Shown here: piece by piece, positions 27,537 to 36,909 of the stretch
Numbering within the stretch: the stretch's first letter is position 1
How the letters are laid out: each line of letters starts with the position of its first letter
Assembly: GCF_000820105.1 (NCBI RefSeq)
Contig: NZ_CDDB01000068.1
Location: 1-64,000 of the forward strand
Length of the DNA: 64,000 bases
Origin: Aeromonas schubertii
GTDB lineage: Bacteria > Pseudomonadota > Gammaproteobacteria > Enterobacterales > Aeromonadaceae
Reading direction: 5' to 3'
Notes under the pieces: generated by a model
What the model saw: only the letters and a program-made list of their open reading frames with translations
Database searches by the model: none
What the model was told of the DNA's origin: nothing
Program-made: the position numbers and the translations under genes

Positions 27537-28397
27537 TCACAGGTCGAGACGCCCTTGCCGCACCGAATCGTTTTCCCCCACGAACGGGGGGAGGGGGTGC
27601 CCGAGGAGCTGTGCCACCTCTCGTGCCAGTATCGGGGCATGGGCGTTGTCGGCGGTGTGGATAAAGAGGTAGAGGGACTTGCCCTCATCGAGCCACTGGC
27701 GCCAGCGCGGCAACCAGGGCTGCAGGAAGGGGTGGTTGTCGGCGGGATGGGGTAAACCGATGAAACGCACCACGGGGGCGTCGGCGGTGGCCAGCAGGTG
27801 CACCGGCAGCCTTGGCTTCTTGCCCTGGGCATCGATCATGGCCGCACTCTTTGCCGCGACACTGGCTGCCACCGAGAAGAGCGGACGGCTGTCGAGCATG
27901 ATGCGATTGACCCCGCGCGCCATCAACAGGCGGTTGAGGGCTCGCTCGGCTTCCCCCTTGGCGAAGAATGCCGGGTGGCGCACCTCGACCGCATAGGCAA
28001 AGTCGGCCGGCAGGCGAGCGAGGAAGGCCTCTAGCCGTGGCAGGCTCGCTGGCCCGAAGCCGGCCGGCAGTTGCAGCTTGAGCAGACCGAGGCGTGCGTG
28101 CAGGGGGGCAAGCAGTGCGATGAAGGCGCTCGCCTCCCGATCCACGTCGAGCAGGTCGCTCTGGTGGCTGATGGTTTGGGGAAACTTGAAGGTGAAGCGA
28201 AAATGATCACCCGTGGCGTCATGCCAACGCCGTATTGTCTGCGGGGTGGGAGTGGCGTAGAAGGTGGTGTTGCCCTCGATGGCATTGAACACCTGTGCGT
28301 AGTCGGCCAGATGGTCGGCAGGACGGGTGGCGCGACCGAGCAGCTGGCCGGGCCAGGCGGGGTGACTCCATTGGGGCAGACCGAGATAGAGTGGCAT
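27537..28397 (-). CDS. yecE: DUF72 family protein YecE
   Basis: A 286-residue TIM-barrel protein of the DUF72 family, closely similar to E. coli YecE: YLGLPQWSHP at the start, IEGNTTFYA near residue 40, FRFTFKFPQTISHQ near 68, YAVEVRHPAFFAKGEAE near 135 and GVNRIMLDSRP. Its biochemical role is unknown. In E. coli yecE also neighbours aspS and cmoAB, so the local order is partly kept. ATG 28397 is chosen from the E. coli alignment; a GTG at 28409 is in frame. A short stem followed by T7 (about 27507-27540) may end its transcript before cmoA. Confidence 0.87.
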   Translation of the reverse strand: MPLYLGLPQWSHPAWPGQLLGRATRPADHLADYAQVFNAIEGNTTFYATPTPQTIRRWHDATGDHFRFTFKFPQTISHQSDLLDVDREASAFIALLAPLHARLGLLKLQLPAGFGPASLPRLEAFLARLPADFAYAVEVRHPAFFAKGEAERALNRLLMARGVNRIMLDSRPLFSVAASVAAKSAAMIDAQGKKPRLPVHLLATADAPVVRFIGLPHPADNHPFLQPWLPRWRQWLDEGKSLYLFIHTADNAHAPILAREVAQLLGHPLPPFVGENDSVRQGRLDL

Positions 28398-28494
28398 GGG
28401 ACGATTCACGATGGGAGATGCATCGGGCCATTTTACCCGGAGCGGGCTTTTCCTCTATAATGTGCCCCCTTTTGTTACCAAATTCTTGTGACCC

Positions 28495-28746
28495 ATGCCT
28501 ATCTACGAATATCGTTGCGATGACTGTGGCCATGAATTGGCAAAACTGCAAAAGCTCTCCGATGCCCCCCTGACCGATTGCCCCGCTTGTCACAAGAGCG
28601 CCTTGGTCAAACAGATCTCCGCCGCCGGCTTCCGGCTCAAGGGGTCGGGGTGGTACGAGACCGACTTCAAACCGGGCAAGAAAAAGAATCTGGCCAGCTG
28701 CGAGACAGACGGTGCTTGCCAGTCGTGCCCGGCGGCTCAGGGTTAA
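28495..28746 (+). CDS. FmdB family zinc-ribbon protein
   Basis: An 83-residue protein with an N-terminal zinc ribbon: [34 protein letters not shown] holds the CxxC...CxxC pairs (C8, C11, C29, C32). A C-terminal tail carries further Cys ([14 protein letters not shown]). FmdB-type ribbons are regulators or accessory proteins, named for formamidase and acetamidase regulation, but most are uncharacterised. It precedes aspS by 32 bases, a placement common in proteobacteria, and probably shares its promoter. Confidence 0.88.
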   Translation: MPIYEYRCDDCGHELAKLQKLSDAPLTDCPACHKSALVKQISAAGFRLKGSGWYETDFKPGKKKNLASCETDGACQSCPAAQG

Positions 28747-28778
28747 CCGTCTCTCATTATTTCCGAAGGAAGAAGTCC

Positions 28779-30545
28779 ATGCGCACACATTATTGCGGAC
28801 AGGTCAACGAGGCCCATGAAGGGCAGACCATTACTCTCTGTGGCTGGGTGCACCGCCGTCGCGATCTCGGTGGTCTCATCTTTATCGACATGCGTGACCG
28901 TGAGGGGCTGGTTCAGGTCTTCTTCGATCCGGACAGGCCCGAGGCCTTTGCCCTGGCCTCCGAGCTGCGCGGCGAGTTCTGTATCCAGGTCAAGGGTGTG
29001 GTCCGTCTGCGTCCTGAGTCCCAGCGCAACGGCGAGATGGCCACCGGTGCCATCGAGGTGTTCGGCCACGAGCTGACCATCATCAACCGCGCCGAGCCCC
29101 TGCCGCTGGACTTCAACCAGGTCAACAGCGAAGAGGTGAGCCTCAAGTATCGCTACCTGGACTTGCGTCGCCCCGAGATGGCCAGGTTCCTGAAGACCCG
29201 TGCCAAGGCCAGCGCCTTCGTGCGCCGCTTCATGGACGAGCACGGCTTCCTCGACATCGAGACCCCGATGCTGACCAAGGCCACCCCGGAAGGGGCTCGT
29301 GACTACCTGGTACCGAGCCGTGTGCACAAGGGCAAGTTCTACGCCCTGCCCCAGTCCCCGCAGCTGTTCAAGCAGCTGCTGATGATGTCCGGCTTCGACC
29401 GTTACTATCAGATCGTCAAGTGCTTCCGCGACGAAGACCTGCGTGCCGACCGCCAGCCGGAATTCACCCAGATCGACGTGGAGACCTCCTTCATGACCGC
29501 ACCCCAGGTGCGCGAAGTGATGGAAGAGATGATCCGCAAACTCTGGCTGCACATCCTGGACGTGGATCTGGGCGACTTCCCCATCATGACCTTCGACGAG
29601 GCGATGCGCCGCTATGGCTCCGACAAGCCGGACCTGCGTCTGCCCATGGAGCTGGTCGATGTGGCAGATCTCTTGTCTGCCGTCGAGTTTGCCGTGTTCG
29701 CCGGCCCGGCCAACGATCCGAAAGGCCGTGTGGCTGCCCTGAAGGTGCCGGGCGGCGCCGAGCTCTCTCGCAAGCAGATCGACGACTACACCAAGTTCGT
29801 CGGCATCTATGGTGCCAAGGGTCTGGCCTGGATGAAAGTCAACGAGGCCGCCAACGGTCTCGAGGGCGTGCAATCCCCGGTAGCCAAGTTCCTCTCTGAC
29901 GCCATCGTGCGCGAGATCCTGGCCCGTACCGGTGCGGCCAACGGCGATATCATCTTCTTCGGCGCCGACTCCAGGAAGGTGGTGTGCGATGCCATGGGCG
30001 CCCTGCGTCTGAAAGTGGGCCGCGATCTGGGCCTGCTGGAGAACAGCTGGAAGCCCCTGTGGGTCATCGACTTCCCCATGTTCGAAGAGGATGGCGAAGG
30101 CGGTCTGGCGGCCATGCACCACCCCTTCACCTCTCCGCGCGACATGAGCGCGAGCGAGCTCAAGGCCAACCCGCTGGCGGCTTATGCCAACGCCTACGAC
30201 ATGGTCATCAACGGCTATGAAGTCGGTGGCGGCTCGGTGCGTATCCACAACGGCGAGATGCAGTCTACCGTGTTCGATATCCTGGGCATCGCCCCGGACG
30301 AGCAGCGCCAGAAGTTCGGCTTCCTGCTCGACGCGCTCAAGTACGGTACTCCGCCCCACGCGGGCCTGGCGTTTGGTCTGGACCGCCTCAGCATGCTGCT
30401 GACCGGCACCGAGAACATCCGCGACGTCATCGCCTTCCCGAAAACCACGGCGGCCGCCTGTCTGATGACCGACGCCCCGAGTTTTGCCAACCCGGCCCAG
30501 CTGGGCGAGCTGGCCATCGCCAGCACGGCCCAGGCCGACGAGTAA
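28779..30545 (+). CDS. aspS: Aspartyl-tRNA synthetase AspS
   Basis: A 588-residue class II synthetase (E. coli 590). An OB-fold anticodon-binding domain (about 1-105; [23 protein letters not shown]) precedes the catalytic core: motif 1 around [25 protein letters not shown], motif 2 around [18 protein letters not shown], the bacterial GAD insertion (about 285-415) and motif 3 [13 protein letters not shown] near residue 530. Start at 28779 has GAAGGAAG upstream and matches E. coli MRTEYCG. The frame continues upstream into fmdB by chance. Confidence 0.97.
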   Translation: MRTHYCGQVNEAHEGQTITLCGWVHRRRDLGGLIFIDMRDREGLVQVFFDPDRPEAFALASELRGEFCIQVKGVVRLRPESQRNGEMATGAIEVFGHELTIINRAEPLPLDFNQVNSEEVSLKYRYLDLRRPEMARFLKTRAKASAFVRRFMDEHGFLDIETPMLTKATPEGARDYLVPSRVHKGKFYALPQSPQLFKQLLMMSGFDRYYQIVKCFRDEDLRADRQPEFTQIDVETSFMTAPQVREVMEEMIRKLWLHILDVDLGDFPIMTFDEAMRRYGSDKPDLRLPMELVDVADLLSAVEFAVFAGPANDPKGRVAALKVPGGAELSRKQIDDYTKFVGIYGAKGLAWMKVNEAANGLEGVQSPVAKFLSDAIVREILARTGAANGDIIFFGADSRKVVCDAMGALRLKVGRDLGLLENSWKPLWVIDFPMFEEDGEGGLAAMHHPFTSPRDMSASELKANPLAAYANAYDMVINGYEVGGGSVRIHNGEMQSTVFDILGIAPDEQRQKFGFLLDALKYGTPPHAGLAFGLDRLSMLLTGTENIRDVIAFPKTTAAACLMTDAPSFANPAQLGELAIASTAQADE

Positions 30546-30632
30546 GGCACGTGGCCGCGCATTGCGCGGCCCGTTCAGTGGTTGCTGAACGATTAAATCA
30601 TTGAAATTCAAAGAGTATAACGGAGAGTTTAT

Positions 30633-31373
30633 ATGGCAGGTCACAGTAAATGGGCCAACATCAAACACCGTAAGGCGGCTCAGGACGCCAAGCGTGGCAA
30701 GATCTTCACCAAGTTGATCCGTGAGATCACCACCGCAGCCCGCATGGGCGATGCCGACCCTGCCAACAACCCGCGTCTGCGCGCCGCGGTGGCAGCTGCC
30801 CTGTCTGGCAACATGACCCGTGACACCATCAACCGTGCCATCCAGCGCGGCGCCGGTGGTGGTGACGGTGAGCAGCTCGAGACCATCGTCTACGAAGGCT
30901 ACGGCCCGGCCGGCTCAGCTGTCATGGTGGAGTGCCTGACCGACAACCGTAACCGTACCGTAGCCGAAGTGCGTCACGCCTTCAGCAAGTGCGGCGGCAA
31001 CCTGGGTACCGACGGCTCCGTCGCCTATCTGTTCACCAAGAAGGGGGTACTGACCTTCGTGGGTGCCGATGAGGATGCCCTGATGGAAGCGGCCCTGGAA
31101 GCGGGCGCCGACGATGTGGTGAGCGAAGAGGATGGCACCATCGAGGTGTACACCACCCCGAACGACTTCGGCACCGTGCTCGATGCCCTGGAAGCCGCCG
31201 GCTTCAAGGCCGAGAACGCCGAAGTGACCATGATCCCCTCCACCGAAGCCGAGCTGGACGCCGAGACCGCGCCCAAGCTGATGCGCCTCATCGATATGCT
31301 GGAAGATCTGGACGACGTGCAGGAGGTGTACCACAACGGCTCCATCTCCGACGAGATCGCCGCCACCCTGTAA
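30633..31373 (+). CDS. yebC: YebC/TACO1 family protein
   Basis: A 246-residue protein identical in length to E. coli Yeb[33 protein letters not shown] and the [13 protein letters not shown] and [12 protein letters not shown] segments are diagnostic. Members act on ribosomes to relieve stalling at proline runs and some are described as transcription regulators. A hairpin (GGCCGCGC/GCGCGGCC, about 30551-30569) lies between aspS and yebC. The ruvCAB genes that follow yebC in many gammaproteobacteria are absent here; a terminator and the convergent cstA follow instead. Confidence 0.95.
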   Translation: MAGHSKWANIKHRKAAQDAKRGKIFTKLIREITTAARMGDADPANNPRLRAAVAAALSGNMTRDTINRAIQRGAGGGDGEQLETIVYEGYGPAGSAVMVECLTDNRNRTVAEVRHAFSKCGGNLGTDGSVAYLFTKKGVLTFVGADEDALMEAALEAGADDVVSEEDGTIEVYTTPNDFGTVLDALEAAGFKAENAEVTMIPSTEAELDAETAPKLMRLIDMLEDLDDVQEVYHNGSISDEIAATL

Positions 31374-31395
31374 GGGAAGAGGCGAAGAGAAGCAA

Positions 31396-31427
31396 AGAGG
31401 GCTGCCCATGGGCAGCCCTCTCTTTTA
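31396..31427 (+). terminator. yebC terminator
   Basis: Stem AGAGGGCTGCCC/GGGCAGCCCTCT around AT, followed by CTTTT. The stem differs from the phoBR terminator at 5576 by only a few central bases. Confidence 0.88.
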
Positions 31428-31437
31428 TGGCTGGATA

Positions 31438-32862
31438 TCAGGCGTTTTCCTCTTCCCGGGCCAGGGCGGCCGGTCGGAACTTCACCAGGAAGGCGGTGGT
31501 GATGGCCAGGGTGGAGCCTACTCCGATCAGAGTGGAGAGGGTCATCCCCAGGCCGAAGCCGATGGGGGCGTTGGCCAGATAGGTGATGCACACAGTGGTC
31601 ATGAACATGGCCGGCAGGGTGCAGATCCAGTGCAGTTTGCCCTCCTTGATGAGGTAGGCCGCCGCCGTCCACAGCATGATGACTGCCGTGGTCTGGTTGG
31701 CCCAGCCGAAGTAGCGCCAGATCACCCCAAATTCAGCCTTGGAGATGATAAAGCCGATGATAAACATGGGGATGGCGATGAGCAGTCGCTTGGCCATCGG
31801 CTTCTGGGTCAGGTTCAGGAAGTCGGCGACGATGAGGCGGGCGCTGCGAAACGCGGTATCACCCGAGGTAATGGGCAGGATCACCACGCCGAGGATGGCC
31901 AGGATGCCACCGACACTGCCAAGCAGGCTGGTGGAGACCTCGTGTACTACGGCAGAAGGGCCGCCATTGGCCAGCGTGGCGTTGAGGGCATCGGTGCTCT
32001 CGTAGAAAGAGAGGCCCAGGGTACACCAGATGAGGGCGATGATCCCTTCACCAATCATGGCGCCGTAGAAAATGAAGCGGCCGGATTTTTCGTTCTGCAT
32101 GCAGCGCGCCATCAGCGGGGACTGGGTGGCGTGAAAGCCGGACACGGCGCCGCAGGCGATGGTGATGAAGAGCAGGGGCCACAGGGGCAGCTCGGTCGGG
32201 TGCAGATTGGAAAAATCCATCCCTGTGTTGTAGAAACCCTTGCCCGAGGCGATGAGGCCGATGATGAGGCCGACCGACATGAAGACCAGCAGGGCGCCGA
32301 AGATGGGGTAGAAGCGACCGATGATCTTGTCGATGGGGACTATGGTCGCGAGGATGTAGTAGGCGAAGATGGCGCCAATCCAGTAGACCAGATCGATGGA
32401 GGTGAGGTTGGCGAGCAGACCCGCCGGGCTCAGTACGAACACCACGCCCACCAGCATCAGAAGCAGCACGGCGAAGAGGTTCATGAAGTGCTTGGCGGCC
32501 TTGCCCAGATGCTCACCGACCACGGTCGGGACCGACGCGCCTCTGGCCCGTACCGACAGCATGCCGGAGAAGTAGTCGTGTACCGCGCCGGCGAAGATGC
32601 AGCCGAAGACGATCCAGAGCATGGCAACCGGGCCATAGAGGGCACCCAGGATGGGGCCGAAGATGGGACCGACGCCGGCGATGTTGAGCAGCTGTACTAG
32701 GTAGACCTTCTTGTCCGACATGGGGACGTAATCCACCCCGTCGGCCATGGTGACTGCCGGGGTAGCCTGTTCGGGCCGGGGCCCGAAGATGTTTTCTACG
32801 AACTTGCCGTAGAAGAAGTAGCCGGCCACGAGCAGACCGACACAGAGGAAGAACCAGATCAT
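31438..32862 (-). CDS. cstA: CstA-family carbon starvation/pyruvate transporter (short form)
   Basis: A 474-residue inner-membrane transporter of the CstA family with about 12 helices. Seen: VQLLNIAGVGPIFGPILGALYGP near residue 57, GCIFAGAVHDYFSGMLSVRARGASVPT near 88 and SGFHATQSPLMARC near 247. E. coli CstA and BtsT are about 700 residues; this is the compact form that lacks the extra C-terminal helices. Relatives import pyruvate or peptides. AAGGAG precedes the ATG by 7 bases. The pyruvate-sensing pair btsSR lies directly upstream on the same strand, so regulation by BtsR and pyruvate as substrate are likely. Confidence 0.88.
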   Translation of the reverse strand: MIWFFLCVGLLVAGYFFYGKFVENIFGPRPEQATPAVTMADGVDYVPMSDKKVYLVQLLNIAGVGPIFGPILGALYGPVAMLWIVFGCIFAGAVHDYFSGMLSVRARGASVPTVVGEHLGKAAKHFMNLFAVLLLMLVGVVFVLSPAGLLANLTSIDLVYWIGAIFAYYILATIVPIDKIIGRFYPIFGALLVFMSVGLIIGLIASGKGFYNTGMDFSNLHPTELPLWPLLFITIACGAVSGFHATQSPLMARCMQNEKSGRFIFYGAMIGEGIIALIWCTLGLSFYESTDALNATLANGGPSAVVHEVSTSLLGSVGGILAILGVVILPITSGDTAFRSARLIVADFLNLTQKPMAKRLLIAIPMFIIGFIISKAEFGVIWRYFGWANQTTAVIMLWTAAAYLIKEGKLHWICTLPAMFMTTVCITYLANAPIGFGLGMTLSTLIGVGSTLAITTAFLVKFRPAALAREEENA

Positions 32863-32980
32863 TTCGACGCTCCTTTTCTTTTATCGTGTCTCGCATAGTA
32901 GGAGCGTGCAGACCAGGGGGCAGCCACTTTGCCGTGAGCGGCGATCTGGCTCGATAAGCGGTCATCGCTTGTGATCTGCC

Positions 32981-33688
32981 TCACGCCAGGCCGAGTTGCT
33001 CACGGATGGGGCGCAGGAAACGACGGCTCACCGGCACGGCCTGATCGCCGGGTGTGATGAGTTCCACCTGATGACCATCGGTGCGCAGCTCCCGAATGGC
33101 GGCAGGGTGGACCAGATACTGGCGATGGCAGCGTATCAGGGGGGTGCGCTCCTCCAGCGTCTTGAGGGTCAACTGCGTGTGCAGCAGCTCCCCTTCACGG
33201 GTGTAGATATGAACGCCGCCGGGGTCGGAGAAGGCGATCGCCACCTCATCGAGGGGGACGACCCTGACCCTGTCGTGGCAGTATGCGGGCAGGCGGGTGA
33301 GGGGCGGCACCAGGGGGGCGAGAGCCTGGGGGGTAAGATCCTGACGCAGCCGCTGCAGGGTCTTCTCGAGACGGCACGGCTCTATGGGTTTGAGCAGATA
33401 GTCGAAGGCGTTCTCCTCGAACGCCTGCACCGCATAGTCGTCGAAGGCGGTGACGAAGACGACCCGGGGCAGGGGGGGGGTGAGCAGGGCCAACAGTTCC
33501 ATGCCGCTTAACTGGGGCATCTGGATATCGAGAAACAGCACATCGGGTCTGTGCTGCTGGGTCAGGGCGAGGGCCTCGATGGCGTTGGCCGCCTCGCCGA
33601 GGATCTGGAAGTCGCTCTGCTCGGCCAGCAGTGTCCTGAGCTCGGCACGGGCATAGCGTTCGTCGTCGATGATGAGGGCGGTGATCAT
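32981..33688 (-). CDS. btsR: LytTR response regulator BtsR
   Basis: A 235-residue response regulator (E. coli BtsR/YehT 239). The receiver domain (1-115) shows LIIDDE at 5-10, the phospho-acceptor Asp in LFLDIQMP near residue 54 and the lysine in LLKPIEP near 103. A LytTR DNA-binding domain (about 135-235) carries EVAIAFSDPGGVHIYT, LKTLEERTPLIRCHRQYLVHP and PVSRRF. LytTR proteins bind direct repeats about 10 bases apart. Start at 33688 overlaps the btsS stop (ATGA). The adjacent cstA is its likely target. Confidence 0.9.
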   Translation of the reverse strand: MITALIIDDERYARAELRTLLAEQSDFQILGEAANAIEALALTQQHRPDVLFLDIQMPQLSGMELLALLTPPLPRVVFVTAFDDYAVQAFEENAFDYLLKPIEPCRLEKTLQRLRQDLTPQALAPLVPPLTRLPAYCHDRVRVVPLDEVAIAFSDPGGVHIYTREGELLHTQLTLKTLEERTPLIRCHRQYLVHPAAIRELRTDGHQVELITPGDQAVPVSRRFLRPIREQLGLA

Positions 33689-35364
33689 GGGTGCTCTCTG
33701 GGCAGGCTCAGTATGATGCGAGTATGACAGTCGGGTTGGCACTCCACCGTCAGGGCGGCACGGGGACCACAGGCGCTCTTGAGGCGACGCTCCACCAGCG
33801 TCATGCCAAGTCCCTCTCCCCCCTCATGTTGGCGCCACAGGCCGGCGTTGTCCTCGATGATGAGTGCTATCTCCTCCCCCCTCTCTTCGCTGGCGATGAG
33901 GATCTTTCCCTGGGTGAGCAGTTGCGCCGTACCGTGCTTGATGGCGTTCTCGATGAGGGGCTGCAGGGTAAAACTCGGCAGTTTCAACGTCAGATGGGCG
34001 GGATCGATGTGGCGCTCGACGCTCAGATGATCCCCGAAGCGGGCCAGCTCTATCTCCAGGTAGTCGTCACAGTGCGCCAGCTCCTCGGCCAGGGTCGAGA
34101 GTCCCTCCGGACGTTTGAGGTTTTTGCGAAAGAAACGGGAGAGGTGCAGCAGCAACTCCCGCGCGCGCTGGGGGTTGCTGCGGGTGATGGCGCCTATGGT
34201 GTTGAGGGTGTTAAAGAGGAAATGGGGATTGACCTGGGTGTGCAGCACCCTGAGCTCGGCCTGCATCAGCTGATGTTTTTGTTGCTCCAGACGGCCGCTG
34301 AGCAGCTGGTGGGAGAGCAGAGTGGCGATGCCCTCACCCAGAGTCCGGTTGAACTTGAGAAAGAGTCGCTGCCTGGGTTCATAGAGCTTGATGGTGCCGA
34401 TCACCTCCTGCTCCCCTTGCAGCGGGATCACCAGCACCGAGCCGAGGGGGCAGCGACTGGCCAGCGAACACTGATAGGGCGTGCTGTTGCCATCGGCGAA
34501 CAGTACCCGGTTTTGGGCCATGGCATCCAGGGTGAGGGGCGAGGAGATGGGCGTGCCGGGCAGGTGGTGATCCTGGCCGATACCGGTGAAGGCGAGGATG
34601 GCATGTCGATCCGTGATGGCGACGGCGCCAACGCCTGTCTCTTCGTGCACGATGCGGGCGATGGCGCGGCTCGCCTCCGGGGTAAAGCCGTCGTGGAGCA
34701 GCCCCACAGTGCGCTGGGCGATACGCAGGGCCTTGGCCGACGAATCGCTCGAGAACTTCTCATACATCCATTTCTGATCGCGGATCATGCTGATAAAGAG
34801 GGCTGCCCCCAGCGCATTGGCGGTCAGCATGGGGATGGCGATATGGCGCACCAGCTCCAGGGCCTCACCGGAGGGTTTGGCCACCAGCAGTATGATGATC
34901 ATCTGCAACGCCTCGGCCACGAAGGTGGTGATGAGGGCTACCTGAGGGTGAAACAGGGCATCGAGACGATCCCGACGCAGCAGATACCAGTGCACCAGGC
35001 CACCGAGCAGTCCCTCAACCGTGGTGGAGATGGCGCAGGCCACATCGGTAAACCCGCCCAGGGTCCAGCGATGCAGACCACCGGTGAGACCCACCAGCAG
35101 GCCGGTGAGAGGGCCTCCGAGCAGGCCTCCCAGCACGGCTCCGACGGCTCGGGTGTTGGCGATGGCCCCCTGGATCTCCAGGCCAAAATAGGTGCCCATG
35201 ACGCAAAACGAGGAGAAGAGAAAGTAGATGACCACCTTGTGGGGCAGGCGCACCGAGTAGTTGACCAGGGGGTGGAAGAGGGGCGTCTTGGAGAAGAGGT
35301 AAGCGATGACCAGAAAGACGCTCATCTGTTGCAGCAGGGAGAGAACCAGCAGCATCTTATTCAT
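33685..35364 (-). CDS. btsS: LytS-type pyruvate-sensing histidine kinase BtsS
   Basis: A 559-residue kinase that follows E. coli BtsS (YehU, 561) closely: VRLPHKVVIYFLFSSFCVMGTYFGL, IANTRAVGAVLGGLLGGP, LTGGLHRWTLGGFTDVACAISTTVEGLLGGLVH in the 5TMR-LYT membrane domain (about 1-200), a GAF domain (about 225-350; VAITDRHAILAFTGIGQDHHLPGTPISS), and the LytS-type kinase core HTQVNPHFLFNTLNTIGAI with phospho-His near residue 380, ending in an ATPase domain (LQPLIENAIKHG, GLGMTLVERRLK). BtsS responds to external pyruvate in E. coli. Confidence 0.93.
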   Translation of the reverse strand: MNKMLLVLSLLQQMSVFLVIAYLFSKTPLFHPLVNYSVRLPHKVVIYFLFSSFCVMGTYFGLEIQGAIANTRAVGAVLGGLLGGPLTGLLVGLTGGLHRWTLGGFTDVACAISTTVEGLLGGLVHWYLLRRDRLDALFHPQVALITTFVAEALQMIIILLVAKPSGEALELVRHIAIPMLTANALGAALFISMIRDQKWMYEKFSSDSSAKALRIAQRTVGLLHDGFTPEASRAIARIVHEETGVGAVAITDRHAILAFTGIGQDHHLPGTPISSPLTLDAMAQNRVLFADGNSTPYQCSLASRCPLGSVLVIPLQGEQEVIGTIKLYEPRQRLFLKFNRTLGEGIATLLSHQLLSGRLEQQKHQLMQAELRVLHTQVNPHFLFNTLNTIGAITRSNPQRARELLLHLSRFFRKNLKRPEGLSTLAEELAHCDDYLEIELARFGDHLSVERHIDPAHLTLKLPSFTLQPLIENAIKHGTAQLLTQGKILIASEERGEEIALIIEDNAGLWRQHEGGEGLGMTLVERRLKSACGPRAALTVECQPDCHTRIILSLPREHP

Positions 35365-35550
35365 CCTTGCTGAAAACCGGCGCCATGGTACGCACTGGGG
35401 TCAGCAGTGGAAGCGTGGGGATGCCATAACGGGATCCCTCTCACACTTCCCCCCTTCGGCGATAACGGGCTCAAGACCAGTCGATTTTTTGCGCACCCCT
35501 TCTCGGGGCTGGAAATGAGAGGTCAGGGCTGATTATTCATGGTTGTCCAA

Positions 35551-35581
35551 TGAGTTATCCCCAGCTTCTGGGGATAACTCA
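35551..35581. terminator. 14-base perfect inverted repeat at the end of the HD-GYP gene
   Basis: TGAGTTATCCCCAG (35551-35564) and its exact complement (35568-35581) around CTT. The HD-GYP stop codon lies inside one arm. It probably forms the 3' end of that mRNA, although no U-run follows. Both arms contain TTATCCCCA, one base from a DnaA box. Confidence 0.5.
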
Positions 35582-36811
35582 GAAAGCAAAATAATAACTG
35601 AAGCGACGGGTCAGGTTGAAAAACTGGCGCTGCGCCTCGTCGAGCTCCTCGATGAGGCAGGCTCGCACTATGGTGCGCTCATCCTCTTTGAGGTCCACCA
35701 TGGCAACCCCCTCAGGCCTCTGTCCCTTGATGTAGGGCAGGATCTTGGGTTTGAGGGTGGAGGAGGGCTCGGAGGAGAGCACCAGTGCAATACTCTCGTC
35801 CGAGAGCTGAACCAGGGTCCCCGGGGGATAGATCCCCAATATCTTGATGAGCAGCTTGACCTGGTCTGGCTCGAACTTGCCTTGCGACTGCTTGAAGAGC
35901 TGGCTGACCACCTGGTTGGGTGGGGCCGGAAAGCCACTCATGCGCGGATGGAGCAGCTCGTCATAGTAATCGACCAGACCGATGAGGCGCGCCAGTGGGG
36001 AGATCTCCTCCCCCTTGAGCCCCTTGGGATAGCCGCTACCGTCGAGTCGCTCGTGGTGCTGAATGGCGACGGCACGCACCTTGGGTTCGAAGGCCTTGAG
36101 TTGGGCCAGCATCTCGAAGCCGTACTGGGGATGCATGCGCAGGAAGTTGATCTCGGCCTTGCTGAGCTCGCCGCGCTTTTGGGTGATCTGGGTCGGGACC
36201 CTGAGCTCTCCGATGTCATGTATCAGGCCCGCTAGCCCCACCTCCTCGATCTCGACCGGATTCATGCCGAGCTCCCTGGCGATCAACATGGCCAGATAGG
36301 CGACGTTGAGGCTGTGCTGCAGCAGGACGTCCGTGTGAGTCGAGCGGATAAGGTGCAGGCCGAGGGGGCCCTCGTGCAGGGCGATCTGGGCGGCTGCATT
36401 GCGCACTATCTGTGCCGTGTTGGCCAATCCTTCGTCGGGCTTGAGGTTGAGAGCACCAAGCGCATCGCGCAACTCGGAGACCGATTGGCTGAAGGCCTTC
36501 TCGGCCACTCGCATGGAGCGACGAAACGCCTTCTCGTCGAAAGGGGGAGGCCCGGAGGGCTCATCGATCTGGGGTGGGGGAGGCGCCTCTTCGATCACCT
36601 CACCGCGGATCAGTGGCTCGAGGGGGAGATCACTTTTGTCTGTGTCCACCATCACCAACATGGTGGAGTCCAGATGGCGAATGATGTTGAGCTGATCCTC
36701 ATCCTTTATCTTGAACGCATTGAACATGAAGGGGTGGTTCTTCCATCCCCCGGGGAGATGGACGAAGTGACCGACTCTCAACTGCTCAATGGAGGCCTGG
36801 ATCAGTGGCAT
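35579..36811 (-). CDS. HD-GYP domain protein, probable c-di-GMP phosphodiesterase
   Basis: A 410-residue cytoplasmic protein. A DUF3391 N-terminal domain (about 1-110; IEQLRVGHFVHLPGGW, HPFMFNAFKI) with a Pro-rich linker (APPPPQIDEPSGPPP) is followed by the HD-GYP domain (about 140-330): HSLNVAYLAMLIARELGM, the metal site HDIGELRVP, LRMHPQYG and the signature HHERLDGSGYPKGLKGEEIS. All catalytic residues are visible except that HDIGE replaces the usual HDIGK. It probably degrades c-di-GMP, opposing the GGDEF protein at 16.7 kb. AAAGGGAT precedes the ATG. Confidence 0.88.
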   Translation of the reverse strand: MPLIQASIEQLRVGHFVHLPGGWKNHPFMFNAFKIKDEDQLNIIRHLDSTMLVMVDTDKSDLPLEPLIRGEVIEEAPPPPQIDEPSGPPPFDEKAFRRSMRVAEKAFSQSVSELRDALGALNLKPDEGLANTAQIVRNAAAQIALHEGPLGLHLIRSTHTDVLLQHSLNVAYLAMLIARELGMNPVEIEEVGLAGLIHDIGELRVPTQITQKRGELSKAEINFLRMHPQYGFEMLAQLKAFEPKVRAVAIQHHERLDGSGYPKGLKGEEISPLARLIGLVDYYDELLHPRMSGFPAPPNQVVSQLFKQSQGKFEPDQVKLLIKILGIYPPGTLVQLSDESIALVLSSEPSSTLKPKILPYIKGQRPEGVAMVDLKEDERTIVRACLIEELDEAQRQFFNLTRRFSYYFAF

Positions 36812-36860
36812 GGTGTTATCCCTTTGCGCGATATAGCTAAACCTAGCAAGGAGATAGCAG

Positions 36861-36890
36861 AAAAGAAAAGCCCGCGCTGTGCGCGGGCTT
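36861..36890 (-). terminator. adhE terminator
   Basis: Read on the minus strand: AAGCCCGCGC/GCGCGGGCTT around ACA, followed by TTCTTTT. It separates adhE from the HD-GYP gene. Confidence 0.88.
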
Positions 36891-36909
36891 CCATTTGGGG
36901 CCAAGAATA

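Noticed and set aside
28743..30668. 641-codon open frame antisense to aspS
   Set aside because: Shadow of aspS; no start signal or domain.
35551..35581. Replication origin or DnaA cluster
   Set aside because: Only one near-match pair within a simple hairpin; no dnaA/dnaN genes or AT-rich unwinding region nearby.
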